Below are positions 34,618 through 47,084 of a DNA stretch of 64,000 nucleotides, in pieces. The notes beneath the pieces were generated by a model. The model saw only the letters and a list, made by a program, of their open reading frames with translations. It was not told the DNA's origin and made no database searches. Both the position numbers and the translations under genes were made by a program. The stretch lies in NCBI GenBank assembly GCA_027625915.1, contig JANTQA010000030.1:310001-374000 (forward strand). Direction: 5' to 3'. How positions within the stretch are numbered: the first letter of the stretch is position 1; each line of letters starts with the position of its first letter. This DNA is from Anaeramoeba flamelloides (Eukaryota > Metamonada > Anaeramoebidae).

Positions 34618-35319
34618 TAGGGCGTGTATGGTTATGCCAAGATATTGGTAAGAGGTCCGTATGATCTGGGTTTATTAGTTTTATTTAAACCAATTCCTTT
34701 TAAGAAATCGGAGTTAAATAAAGTTCGGCTTGTGTTACCTTGTGTAGGGTATTGATATGTATTATCTATTAGATATTACTGGGTTATTTTTAGATTGTAT
34801 TTAAAATTAAAAAATTATGGGTAAAGATACACAATTAGAAATTTTCTTTACAAAGTATATTTTCTCCCCATTAGTTAATATCATTCAGAAATGTCCATAA
34901 ATGTTACATTTATCTAAGATATCAAGCCCTTTCATACAAAATGATTTGAATATCGAAAATCCCCTAAAATTTAATTTTTTTGAATTTTGATATTCATCAG
35001 AAAAAAAAATAAATTTTCGAAAATAAAAGCCAAAATTGCCTTTATACTGAGTATAATGGCACTAGTGTTTCATAGAAGTTGTTCAAAAAGTGTTTTTTCG
35101 TAGTTAAAAAAATTTTAGGGGATTTTCGATTTTCAGGAATATTTTCGAGGAATATTTGATAGATTCAATATTTAATCATAAAGGAAATTATTATCAAAAA
35201 TAAACTAAATGTTAACTTTGAACAAGAACTCTTGACTTAACATTCTGTCAAGTAACAAAATGTGTTGTTAGCAATTGAAATAATATGAATGGATCATAGA
35301 ATATGAATAATAATTAAAT

Positions 35320-35488
35320 GCAGTTCCACTTTTCAGATATAAAATTGATTCTGAAATAAAGACCAATTTTTATATTCAAGTTAAATAATTTGTGTCAAAC
35401 GCAATTACAAAAAATTTGCATTAATTTCAGATTTTGAGGTATCTTTAATTTTATTTAAAGTTTGTTTCTTGAAAGTGAAGCTGACTGT
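35320..35488. mobile_element. Fold-back MITE, ~200-bp family, copy 2 (degenerate)
   Basis: Left end GCAGTTCCACTTTTCAGATA and right end TTGAAAGTGAAGCTGACTGT match the tips of the copy at 34420, 700 bp upstream. The interior is decayed. Confidence 0.6.
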
Positions 35489-35753
35489 AATAAAATGATT
35501 AGAAAAAAAGAGTTACAGTAATTATAATAAAACGAATACTTTTTTTACATGATCTGAGAATTAAAACTTTTTTAAAGTTTTATGTTTTAAAGTGTGGACC
35601 TTTTTTAATAAAGTATTTTACTTCAGGTCACAAACTCTACACTCCATTGAAATGTTGATTCCTCACTTTATTCATATAGAAAACTTTCTAAAAGTTTTTC
35701 AAAGTTTTACTTTTTAAAAACTAGTACACTAACCCTATAAAAGTTACAGTCTT

Positions 35754-36188
35754 TCCAAGTCTACCAGAAAATTTTAAATAAAAAACCACTGAGTTTTCTA
35801 TTCTTGTTTTCTATTTTCAAAACATTCGGAAATAAGAGTTATTATTCAAAAAAAAATTTTTAATAAATGAACTATTATTCAAATTTTGAAACATCAAAAA
35901 AAAAAAAATCAAGATCCCAGGAAAATTAAAAATTATCGGTCCAAAAAAGCTCAAAAAAAATACCAATATCTCGTGATCTTTAAAAATTTAACTTTTTTGA
36001 ATTATATTTTTTGGTATTTCAAGAATTTTCAAAATTTTTTTTTTTAATGTTTCAAAATTTTGAATAATAGTTCATTTATTAAAAATTTTTTTTTGAATAA
36101 TAACTCTTATTTCCGAATGTTTTGAAAATAGAAAACAAGAATAGAAAAACCAATTGTGTTTTATTTAAAATTTTATGGTAGCCTTGGA
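35754..36188. repeat. Long near-perfect inverted repeat
   Basis: The arms 35794-35894 and 36047-36148 are reverse complements over ~101 bp with a single one-base length difference. Weaker pairing extends outward to 35754 and 36188 (TCCAAG .. CTTGGA), giving ~140-bp arms round a 152-bp spacer. A third fragment of the outer arm (TTCCAAGGCTAC) recurs at 36381. No coding frame. A fold-back transposon or a recent inverted duplication. Confidence 0.9.
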
Positions 36189-36195
36189 GCAGCTG

Positions 36196-36277
36196 TATAA
36201 TACCCAGAGAAAGAAACAATGCTGTATTGTATTAAGTGTAAAATTTTGTGATTTTGGTTCTTTCAGTGGGTATTATA
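36196..36277. repeat. Short inverted repeat (20-bp arms)
   Basis: TATAATACCCAGAGAAAGAA pairs with TTCTTTCAGTGGGTATTATA about 43 bp away, two mismatches. It abuts the larger inverted repeat. Confidence 0.7.
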
Positions 36278-39032
36278 AGCATTAAAGTACCAGTCTTCTT
36301 TGAAGATAAGCATGTATAGAAACATTCCAGGGAAAAGGATATGATAATGTATAATTTTGTTAATCAAACAATTTTAACCCTTCCAAGGCTACTATGAAAT
36401 TTTTTCAAGATCAAATTTTAATGTTGATATTGTTTTTTAAAAGGTTGAAAATTAAAGAATAAGCAAACTTATCTTGGAAAAAAATATCCTATATAAGTTT
36501 ATATTAAACAAAATCTTCTGATATTCAAAGAAATATTTTTTTTTTGTTTAAGAATAAATCTCTCAAGGTGTTTCTCTGTAAATATTTTGATTTTTTAAGG
36601 TCATTTTGTTATCTGAATTTTTATTTTTTGAAGATTAGTAAAAAATTCTTGATTATTGACTCTTTTATGATTTTTTTTTATCAAATCTGAGCTTTCTTGT
36701 ATTTAATTTTCAACCATTTAAAAATCTAGATCAACATTAAAAGTTGATACCGAAAAAAATTCATTGGTATTCTTTTAAAGACTGTACCTTCTCTTTGGAG
36801 ATAATGATTAATCTTAATAAAACTTTATATTTTTTTTCTAAAAACATTATTAAATCTTCTACAAACCGTATATTAGAATTTATCAAATATATATATATAT
36901 AAAATCACATTTTAATATAAATTGATTTTTAGGGGGGTTAAAAATGTGTTTTTAAGGGTTAAATTTGGCTTTTAATAAAAATAAAAATAAAAATAAATTT
37001 GATCCCTTGATTTATAGAAGATTTAAAAATGTTTTTAGAAGAAAAAATCTAAATTGTGTAAATTTTTATCATTATCTCGAAATAGAAAGTAAAATTTTAT
37101 CAGGCAATATGTCCTTAATAAAATTAAGCACTATTTTTTTCTGATTAATATTTTTCGAAATCTAGCTTATAACTTAATTCAATTAAACAATGGGATAAAT
37201 TTTTTTAGAATAAAAACACTCTCAACTTTTGAATATACAAAATATTTTTTGAAATTAATGTGCACTTTTTTATTTTTTTTTTGAAAAATTGGGGTTGAGA
37301 AAATTTTAAAATCAAAGAATAAGTTAATATATTAAATTAGAATACTTTTCCAGAGAGTTTTTCTATTTAAATAACATTTTTTTTTAATTTTTACCATTTG
37401 AAAATAAAAAAACATTCGAAGACCCAATTAGTCCCTTTTGTGAAAAAAAAATTCCCAGAATTTCGAATTTGTTTAAGTAAATGAGTTAAAATAAGATATT
37501 GTATATAAAAATATACATAATTTCAACGTTGAAATTAATCATTTTGGTAAAAAATGTTTTTAAGAAAAAGTTAAATTGAAACTTTTTTTATTTTAATTTT
37601 ATCATTTAGTTTTTTTAATTTTTTTAATGGAAGGTATTTGATCAGTTTTCAATTTTTAGTGTTTTTTGGGTCGTAGGGGCATATTATACTGTTTTTAAAA
37701 TAACATGCATTAAAGTTTAATTCTTGTTTCAAAAAAGAGGCTATATGTTTCTTTTTGATAGGGGGTATATTCATAAATCAATAAAACACACGTAAACAAT
37801 AAATAATAAGTAAATATGATAATGATTTCTTAAAGTTTTATTTTTAAAAACTTCATTCTAAAATTGAAAGAACAAATTGGAAAATATATCTCAAAAAATA
37901 AAGTAAATTTTCATATCAAAAATTTAGATAAAAAAGAAAAATTTTCAGAATATTTTCCATGAAAGAGCATAATTATAAAAAATATTGAACAAATTTCTTT
38001 CATAATTCAAAATCTTAATGTTCATAAAACTTGAAGGAGTTAACCTTCAAAATTATTTTGAAGTATTTTGTTCTATTGAGTAGTAAATTAGAGGTTCATA
38101 CTTTGAGAAGAAGAAAAAAATCAGGGATTTTATTTTGATGCATGGATTGAAGACCACAGATACTTGGTTTTTTTTACCAGGATACTTTATCAATCAATTT
38201 TAGTTCACCATTTCCACTATTTTTAACTTGTATGAACAATTAGTCCTTAAATAAGGGTCAAATTTATTAAAAAAATGTGATTGACCACTCAGTAGAAAAA
38301 GTTAAAGATTATTTTTAATAGGAAAAACATTATTGAAAATGAAAAATAAGATCAATGAAAAAAAGAATAAAGAAATAAATAAAGAAAAAATGAAGTATTC
38401 GTCACAAGAACAGTTTTTTTTTGTTCTTCCTTTTGTTGTATTTTTTTCTTTGATTGATCAATCATTTAAAATTTTGTGAAAAAATTGACTTTTTTGAGAT
38501 ATCCAAATTTTATATTTGTTTTTTTGATAATCAAGGAGCTTTAAATTGTTTTTGTTAGATCGGTTGGTATATATACAGAGGATTAAACTCTGAATTAACC
38601 TTATTTCTTTTTTCCTTTAAAATTCCTCTACATTTTTAGTTTAATAATGGACCAAAATTCGATCTAAACTTTTTTATTTAAAAGTCGTAATTTTTGGGGA
38701 AAGGAAAAAAGGTGACAGTTATTTGAAGAGTTTGTTTTGTTGGTAAGTTGTTCTCAAACACCAGAAAATATTTTTTTGTCAAATGTCCAATTTTAGAAAT
38801 TTCTTTTTTTTTTTGGTCAAACTTTATCCAGAAAAAAAAACAAAGTAACTTTTAAGTTACAAGTAAGTTTTGACAAACAGCTGAAATGGTTGATAAAGGA
38901 AATTTGAACAAACATCTCAGAAATAACTTTCAATTTGATTATAAAAATTTGCTAAAGTATTTTTTTCCAAGTTTCTCTCACTAATTTTCAAAAGATTTGG
39001 TAAAGTAGAAAAAAAATCAATCATTTTGTTCT

Positions 39033-40559
39033 ATGAGTGAAGTAAACCGCAAATATTTGTACAGGCAATTTTTGCAAATTAGACAATTTGTTCATCATTT
39101 TTTTCCACCTGTACCTTTGGTATTTTTTTTTAACACTAAAATCAAATCAAAAATGTTAAGTGGGTTAGCACTAAAAACAGGAATGTCGAAGAACTTTTTA
39201 GCATTTACAATTTGTCTGTTTCTTTCTTTTCCACTTGCAGTCCTCTTTCGGTTTATAAAGAAGACGAAACTCAGGCATGTGTATTCCCTAGTTGTTGGAT
39301 TTCTTTTTTCGCTTATTGTTCTCGAGTGGCAGACAGTCATCTTCTTTATGATAATTCTGCTGGTGTACATCCTGCTGGAAAACAAAAGGGTGCGTACAAA
39401 CTCACTCATTATCCCGCTGATGTTGGTTGCCTGTGTTTCCATAACACACATTTTTAGGATAATTGTGTATGGCGAAGAGTATCGTACAGATTCTACGGCG
39501 CCAATAATGCTACTGGTCTTTCGCTTGTTGGATCTCCTGAGGTTTTATCGCAAATTGGACCAAAACGAAGAAAAAAGCCGAGATCAAAAAGAAGACAAGA
39601 ATAAGGAGCAACCAACAAAGAAACACAAGCCAAGCCTTTTCGAATACTTGTCTTTCGTCTTCTATTTCCCATCCTTTTTGGCTGGACCGATCTTTTATTG
39701 GGAAGAGTTTCAAGACTTTATCCAACTTGAAGGAATCTGGTCAGAAAAGGATGGCGAAATTAGTCAATTACCCAAGACTAGAGGGCTTTTAGTATCGGGA
39801 AGAAAATTTCTTGGCGGGGTTTTATTTACTCTGCTTAATATGCTTGTTGGAAAAAAATTCAATACAGATTTATTATTTGAGGGAGATCTACCAACAAATT
39901 TTGTGAAGAAAGTATCTCTGTATCACATAGTCGGTTTCATCATTCGGTGCAAATACTATGGGGCATTCCTTTTAACAGAAAGTGTCAATGATCTTTCTTT
40001 GTTCAATTATAACGGAATTGACCCTAAGACGGAAAAGCATCGATGGAACAGATTTCGAAATGTTGAAATTTGGAAAATTGAAACAAGCCAGACTTTATGG
40101 CAAGTCGCAAAGAGTTGGAACATTCGCGTAAACACCGCACTCAATACCAACGTCTATACGGAATTTAAAAAAAAATATGGAACGTTCATTTCAATGTTTG
40201 CAACCTTTTTAGCATCCGCAATGTGGCACGGTTTTCATTTTGGTTATTATGCTTGTCTCCTGACAACAGCCATTCTAATACAAGCCTCAAAAATCGTGAG
40301 AAACAATATTCGGCCCTTTTTCATCAACAAAGATGGATCATCAAAAAGGATTAAAATTGCTTATGATATAGCAGGGTTCCTTTGGGTGGCCTGTTTCCAG
40401 CTTGACTATATCACAATTCCTTTCATCGTTAAAACTTTCGAAAGAACTTGGGCTTTTTGGCGATCCGTGCATTTTATTCATATATGGATCTCACTCTTAA
40501 TATTGGTTATTAATTTTTTTTATATCAAATTGAGAAGGAAATCCAAAAAGGTTGATTAA
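39033..40559 (+). CDS. MBOAT-family lysophospholipid acyltransferase
   Basis: Multi-pass membrane O-acyltransferase of the MBOAT1/2/5/7 class, which re-acylates lysophospholipids in the ER (Lands cycle). Intronless, 508 residues. Evidence: the family block SLFEYLSFVFYFPSFLAGP (residues 201-219); the conserved Asn region SWNIRVNTALNTNVY (Asn363); the catalytic His in SAMWHGFHFGYY (His399), spaced 36 residues from that Asn as in human MBOAT7 (35); and many hydrophobic segments. A charged loop (residues ~174-200) faces the family block. The first ATG gives a 40-residue leader not seen in relatives. Met41 (39153), followed by LSGLALKTGMSKN, matches the usual family start, so 39153 may be the true start. 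Codon use is richer in G/C than neighbouring spacer. Head-group preference cannot be told. Confidence 0.9.
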   Translation: MSEVNRKYLYRQFLQIRQFVHHFFPPVPLVFFFNTKIKSKMLSGLALKTGMSKNFLAFTICLFLSFPLAVLFRFIKKTKLRHVYSLVVGFLFSLIVLEWQTVIFFMIILLVYILLENKRVRTNSLIIPLMLVACVSITHIFRIIVYGEEYRTDSTAPIMLLVFRLLDLLRFYRKLDQNEEKSRDQKEDKNKEQPTKKHKPSLFEYLSFVFYFPSFLAGPIFYWEEFQDFIQLEGIWSEKDGEISQLPKTRGLLVSGRKFLGGVLFTLLNMLVGKKFNTDLLFEGDLPTNFVKKVSLYHIVGFIIRCKYYGAFLLTESVNDLSLFNYNGIDPKTEKHRWNRFRNVEIWKIETSQTLWQVAKSWNIRVNTALNTNVYTEFKKKYGTFISMFATFLASAMWHGFHFGYYACLLTTAILIQASKIVRNNIRPFFINKDGSSKRIKIAYDIAGFLWVACFQLDYITIPFIVKTFERTWAFWRSVHFIHIWISLLILVINFFYIKLRRKSKKVD

Positions 40560-41928
40560 AATGTTGAAAAGATTTATTTATATATTTAATTTTAGAAAAT
40601 CATTTTTCAAAGTTTACCAGTTTGAGTTAATTGATTCTTGGTTTTATATTATTTCTAAAAATAAAAAAAAAAACTAATATGGTGTTTTTTTGAAAAAGGG
40701 GGATTTAATTTGCTTTTCAAATAACAATGAATTCATTCAATTGGAAAATTTGTAATACAAAAGTTTTTTAATAAAAGTTTATTAAATAGTTCTATTCTAA
40801 TTCATATATTATTTTTTACTTGCTTTTGAAAACTTTTCAAGCACAATTTGTTCAAATGACATTTCTAAAAATCTTTTTTTCTTTATTTTTTTTTGTTGTT
40901 TTCAGATAAATTAATAAAAAAATAACAAAACTACCATTCGGGGAAAAGAAGTAGCAATTTTCATTAAAAGATTGTTTTAAATGTGATAAATAATCATTTA
41001 AATTTGAAACAAAAAGATGTATTATTATGTTTCTAATTGACCTTTTGTCGTTTTAATAAATTGTATTTGTTGCAGTTTTTTTTTTATGAATTGAAAAAAG
41101 CCATTTTAAAGTTTTATATTTATCTTAATGGTCTGGTTTTTTAAATTTATTGGAAGGAAGCCTTCAAGCCCAACAATTAGATTGATTTTTTTCTTTGTCA
41201 TATTTTTTTATAAAGTTCCTTTCAAATTTATAATAAATTGAAAGTGAAAATTTTATTTTTATTACAAGATAATTTTTTATTGAGAAACTTGATTTGTATT
41301 ATCGTATGGAATATATTATAGGTCAATATCTATGTGATTAAATGGATGATTTACAGTACACTATATTATTATGAAATAATGGTAATTCCTTTCTCTTAAA
41401 AAAATTAAAATAAATAAAAAAAAATATTAAAAAAATATTAAATTATTAAAAATATATTTGAATATTTTTTTTTTACATATTGTACGAAAATTCGTTGAGA
41501 ATTTCACAATACCATAAGTTAGCTGAAAATGGACTTTTTTGAGTTATTTTTTTATACGATTTTTCAATTTATATATATATATATATTTGATCATTTTTAA
41601 AACTCTTAAAACAGATAACCTAACAAAATTCTAAAAAAAAACTTTTTATAATAATTTGGATCAAATATTATTTTGGAATATACCCAAAATAATTTACACT
41701 TTTATATTATTATTATTTAGATAAAAATTGTTATCTACCTTTGAAAAGAAAATAAAATAACAAAAAATCCTTCGTTATTAAATTATTTGTTAATTATGAA
41801 AAAAAAAAAATCTGCTAAAAATAACAATGCTACTGATAATGATAATTAATATGACAATAATAATGATGAGAATGATGAGAATAATAATTGTTTTGATAAA
41901 TATAATAATAATGATAAAAAAAAAAAAT

Positions 41929-41961
41929 AACAACAAAAACAACAACAACAACAACAACAAC

Positions 41962-42013
<52 letters not shown>
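41929..42013. repeat. (AAC)n(AAT)n compound microsatellite
   Basis: About 11 AAC units followed by about 17 AAT units. It creates spurious poly-N and poly-L frames on the two strands that are not genes. Confidence 0.95.
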
Positions 42014-42020
<7 letters not shown>

Positions 42021-43870
42021 TAATATTAATAATAATAATATTATTAATAGTAATATTAATAATAAAAATAAAATCAATTATTGATAATTCATTATAATAT
42101 TTTTAAAAATTCCATATAGGAAATATTCTTTATGAATGACAGTATTATAGTTCTTCAATTATAATATTATATTATTAGTAGTAGTAGTATATAAAAATAA
42201 AATATACAGATAGAGAATTACAATCATATATTTTTTTCAAGTTTTTCTGGAAAAATAAATACCATAAAAAATAATTACTGGTGATTTAAATTTAAGTAAA
42301 AAATAATATCCTTTTTTTCCAATTTTAATCTTAAAAAATTTTTTTAATAATAAAAAGAGTTGGAAAAAAAAAATAATTTAGATTATTGTGTCAAAAATAT
42401 CAATAATTTAAAATGTAAAAATTCAAAAAAAAAAATAAAAATAAGTGAAAAAATTTAATTCAAAATAGATTCAATATTGTAAAAAGGTAGGAAGTGGATA
42501 ATATTTTTTTGAATTTATGAAAAAATTATTTTAATCTTTTTTTTTGTAATTGTTTTTTAATTGATAATTATCAACGAAATGAAAAGAATTTTTAATTATT
42601 TAATAACACTTTCAAATAAAAGAAAGAATTATTTAAGATATATCTTAAAAAAATATAAGCTATAGGGTTAAAATGCTAGATTATTTGAGTATAAAGAACC
42701 GATCCAGAAGAAAAATCGAAATAGAAATAAATTTCGAGTAAATTATCGAATTAATCATTAATTTGATAAAACAAATTAGGATTTATTGTAAATTAAAAAA
42801 TCTGATTTTTTTTCGTATTTGACTTTTTTAGAGATATGAGTATTTTCAAAAATAAACTAGATTTCAAAAATTTTGACTCATTTTATAATGTGAATGAAAT
42901 TTTTTCTGGGGGTTTATTTCAGTACTCTTATTAAAAAAATATTTTAAAAAATTTAGATCAGAATCATTTTTTTAATTTTGCAAATTTTGGTTTTGCTTTT
43001 TCAAATTTTTTATTTTTCTTTTGTTTTTCTTTTTTCTGTTTTTTGGTAAAAGATCATGTGAAAAAAAAAAACAGATCTTCTTTTTAAAAAATATAATCAA
43101 TAAGGAAATGTAATATCTTTTAAAATGGATTAATTTTTACATAAAAAATCTAGTTGTTTAACTTTTTTTCAGGAAATTTGGGTAATAAAGAATAGGTAAT
43201 ACTCATTTCAAGAATTATTACTTCCATATTTGAACAATTAAAATAAATAAAACCAAAAACTAAAAAAAAAGTGGAGTTTTTATATGTTTCGAATGATTTA
43301 AAAGTGAATTATTGACCAGCTTTAATTATCAGTTGTTCTTTAATACAAAGGGGTATATATTTCATCAATTTATTATTTCAGGTGATTAACAATTTTTGAA
43401 ATGATGTTCTTTCGTTATTATATATTAAAGTAAATATCCACAAGTTGAATTTAACGAAATTTCATTGCCACACCCATTTAAAAATTTTTACCCTCAAAAT
43501 ACATCTTTTTTTCTCGACTAGAGATTTTTAAAAACCGTGTTACTATCAACAACAATAAATACAACCGCATATAAATTTTTACGAACTGGAATATTGGCTA
43601 TATTTTGAATAAACTCAATTCACAAAAGTATAAAAAGTTAATTAAAGTAAACATTTTCTTGAACTTGAAATTTTTAATTTTATTTTTTCATACTGATAAA
43701 TTCTATTAAATTTCAAGAAATTTTTAGTTCAATTTCCCTTATTATAAATCTTCGAACAGTTTTTTATTAAACAGTCACCCAATAAAGAATATTTTGAAGA
43801 TCATTTAGTTTTAATGAGTTTCTTAACACTTGACTTTATAAAATACTAAATTCAAAGCTTGAGCATAATA

Positions 43871-44934
43871 AACTCAATTCCAAAAAATGGGACACAAAAA
43901 ACAATTACATTAATAAAAATCTACTCCAAAATACACAATACTTGAACATTAAAATAATAAAAGACCCTAAAATATTTAATTAATACTATTTATATATTTT
44001 ATAGTAAATTTAAAATTCAATTCGAAAAATAAAAAATAAAAAATAAAAAAAAGTGTGCCACTATTTTTGGAACACGATTACCAAAAAATCCATTTTTATT
44101 GAAAGAAAAATTAATAAAAACTATTAATAGATTCAGCTTGTCTTTTGATAACTAAATCTATCCTTTTAAATATAGAGTTTACTAATTATCTTAGGTTTCC
44201 CAACTCAAAGTATTTCATACATTAGTGAAAATTTTAAAAATTCTTCTTCGTTTTTTGGTTACAATTTTTCAGTTTAGTATCCTTAAATTCCCAATTGGAT
44301 TTAAATCTTGTGGAATTGGGGGTCAAGGGTCCAGAACATTACATCCCCGATTTAAGTAAGTTTGAGTTTTTTTTTTGAGGTATGTGGACAAGCTCCATCC
44401 TTTTGGAAAATCCATTTCAACTCACTATATTTTGAATTAGCGAGTTGAATTTCCTTTGATTTTTTTGATAATATCATTAATATTACATTCAGTATTCACA
44501 CTTCCATTAATAATAATAAGGTCTGTTTGTAGGCCATGTGTCCTAGCACACCATATCATGATTTTTTTTCAAAAAAAATGTTTTCTCGATAAAAAAAGAA
44601 TCTTTTTTTCTTTTTGAGAGAAAAAAAAAAAATTTTTTTTGTGATCAGAATGAAAACTTTTAAATTTCATTTTAAAGTGATTTTGAGATTTTCGAAAAGT
44701 TTTGAAAAAAAAAGAAAATTTTTTTTTTATTTGAAAAAAAAGAATCCAAAAAAAATCAAAAAAATTATTGAAAATCAAAAATCAAAAAAATAATGAAAAA
44801 AAATGATAAATAATTAACTTTAAAATTATTTACATTGATTGTTAATATCTAATGTTTCTATTTAAGAGTCAAATATCACTTTTCTTGGAATTAAATTGAT
44901 TTTGGAGGTGTGCCCCAATTTTTGGAATTGAGTT
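43871..44934 (-). mobile_element. Tc1/mariner-like DNA transposon with decayed transposase
   Basis: 1,064 bp bounded by TA (43869-43870, 44935-44936) with ~25-bp inverted ends AACTCAATTCCAAAAA .. TTTTTGGAATTGAGTT. The minus strand holds transposase remnants. First comes IMIWCARTHGLQTDLIIING (44600-44500 region), matching the VMVWG-x-IS-x-G-x-G block. Then WIFQKDGACPHTSKK, carrying the second catalytic Asp, and PQDLNPIGNL, where relatives have PDLNPIE; here the third acidic residue is Gly. Several stops and frame changes make it inactive. Its ends resemble those of the ~530-bp MITEs, so this is the nearest thing here to their autonomous parent. Confidence 0.85.
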
Positions 44935-46083
44935 TAATTTCAAAAACGAAAATTCAGTAAAAATTTTACAAACATAAATTGCAATTTATCAGTATTAGTG
45001 ATGTGTGAAAGGTTATTATGATTTTTTAAACTATTAAACACAATTATAAGCCCCCCTTATTGAAAAATTTCTCGAGATTAAACCTCTTAGGAAAACAATT
45101 TTTTCTGATCAAAAAGAAAATAATAATCACTAATTTTCACCATTAAAAAATATCAAGATAAAATCTTTATTTCAGAAACTTAATTTATCTTGTTATTTAA
45201 GTAATATCTCACTAAACAACAAATTGAATTATGATTAAGAATAACTAAATGCTTGTTAATAATTTTACATATTTAAATATTTTTATTTGAAGATTCAAGT
45301 TAATCAATAGATTTTAAAAATAAATTTGTCGTGCCTGTTTGGAAATATCTAATGTACAAACTATTTAAAACAACTTTATTCAATTTAAGAGAGAAAATAT
45401 CAAAAGATATAATCCCCTGTTTGTCAGAATCACTATAATTTATTTAGTGATTGGTATCCTTTAATTCACTGTGACATATTTTTAAAATCAAAGCATTGAA
45501 TTTTAAATAAAAGGATAAAAAGTATTCAAAAGATTTTTAGATTGCTTATTTCAAACAATTTTGAAGCTACTTTTGAAAAAGTGTTTGGATTCACTTTTAT
45601 ATAATAACTCTACATAACTCATTTAATAAATCCAATTGATCTAATAACCAAATTAAAATGTTTTTTTTTTCTTTAGAAATAGAAAAAATTGACAAATTAA
45701 AAAAATATTTTGATTTTGTTTACTAAAATTTTGATTTATCAAAATCTGACTGTATGAAAAGACAATTAGATCTGAAATTTTAATGAAAATGAATTTTTTG
45801 GAATCGTAATAAACTCCTCAGATCAGGTTGGCTATAGAATCTGTAATTTTACCAATAAAAAAATAAAAAAAATTTCAGGAAAAAGAAATAAGAAAAAAAG
45901 TAAGCTGATAAATTTACTTTTTGTTATTTTCGCATGTAATTAAGATTAGAATAATTAATTGTTGTGAAATTATTGTGTCACTAAAAGTTAAGTAACCCGC
46001 AAATGTAAAAAAAAACAAAACAAAAAAAAGGAAAAAAAATGAAAAAGGAAAAAAGTCAGAAAATGAAAAGTAAAAACACTTTT

Positions 46084-47084
46084 TTAATTCTTTCCAAGAG
46101 ACATATTTAAGAATTTTCTTTTTGTAAAGACAATCCACCATTTGTCTGCTCTTCCTGATCGGTACACCCTTTCTGTAAGTCTCTTTCCAACTTCTTCACG
46201 TAGTTGTGTAATGTATTGTTTTAAACGCTCTTTTTCATTTTTGTTTTGACAAGTTCCATAAAAAGAATTTAATGGGAAACCTCGATCACCTATATTGAAT
46301 CAAAGTAGTACGTTGTAATTATTTGGATTGAAAATTTTCAGAGGATTATATGATTTTTTTTTTTTTTATTTATTTATTTTGTAAAAAATAATTTGTGTGA
46401 GAAAAGAAGAAAAAAAAATTAATACAAAAGCCAACAAAATTTGGTTTAACAAGATTAATTTTTAAAAATTAAAAAAAATTTTTTTGTTGTTTTTCAATCT
46501 TTCTTTAATGAAAACAAAATGAAAAAGAAAAATTTTTTATTTAAAAAATCAAAAAACAAAGGACAAAAAAGAAGAAAAAAAATATAATAAAAAAAAAAGC
46601 TGAAAAACAAACCTGGAAGGGAAAAAGGTTTGATTGCAAGTTGGTGCATTGAAGTTAAAGAACCATCTTTGTTTGTGATTCTGCTCATTTGTTTTAAGCA
46701 TTCTGTGATGTACAATGTAAGATAAATGATGATTCGATCACCACCACCTTCAACATCATAAGATCTGAAAAAGACATTTGCTCTGTAGTAGTAAAGAGCT
46801 TCTTCAACAATGTCCATTGTTCCTTCGTCTCCTTCCCATCTTGGTGATGGTCCCTTGAAAGTTGTTCTAATTGGAAGAATTGGTACACGTGCAATTTCTT
46901 CTGTTTCAAAATCGTTCCAAATTGAGTGGTATGCCTTTTAAAATGAAAGGTATTGTTTTTAAATACCAAAAAATGATTATTTAAGTTGTTTCGGAGACAT
47001 AGGGAAAAGGGAAATAATTATATCAGATCAAAAAAAGTAATTGTAAAAAAAAAAAAAAAAAAAAAATATGAGAGATTTTACCAT
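46084..47084 (-). CDS. ARPC3: Actin-related protein 2/3 complex subunit 3 (p21-Arc)
   Basis: Subunit of the Arp2/3 complex, which nucleates branched actin. Minus-strand exons: 47084-47082, 46934-46613, 46289-46084; 176 residues against 178 in human. The body is unmistakable: MAYHS start, PILPIRTTFKGPSPR, DIVEEALYYYRANVFFRSYD, IIYLTLYITECLK, PFSLPGDRGFPLNSFYG, and ADKWWIVFTKRKFLNMSL near the end. The second junction (G/GT, 323-bp intron starting GTTTGT) is solid. The first is inferred: the acceptor lies exactly before GCA TAC CAC. The nearest usable start is an ATG followed at once by GTAAAA, so coding exon 1 would be the ATG alone, with a 147-bp intron after it. That reproduces the family's short N-terminus (MPAYHS in human). 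Confidence 0.93.

Larger units (their letters stand above)
33118..39032. other. Gene-free stretch with fold-back elements
   Basis: 5.9 kb between the divergent Q/N-rich and MBOAT genes. It contains two fold-back MITEs (34420-34617, 35320-35488), a long inverted repeat (35754-36188) and a small one (36196-36277). No gene recognised elsewhere in it. Confidence 0.6.
40560..46083. other. Gene-free stretch with a Tc1/mariner relic
   Basis: 5.5 kb between MBOAT and ARPC3. Contains an AAC/AAT microsatellite (41929-42013) and a transposase relic (43871-44934). Nothing else assignable. Confidence 0.6.

Noticed and set aside
41790-42084. Poly-N and poly-L proteins on opposite strands
   Set aside because: Both are translations of the AAC/AAT microsatellite; no start context, neighbours or non-repeat sequence.
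42852-42885. AATAAACTAGATTTCAAAAA resembling a MITE end
   Set aside because: No matching opposite end with a TA flank found within about 1.5 kb; could be a solo remnant but is not supportable.
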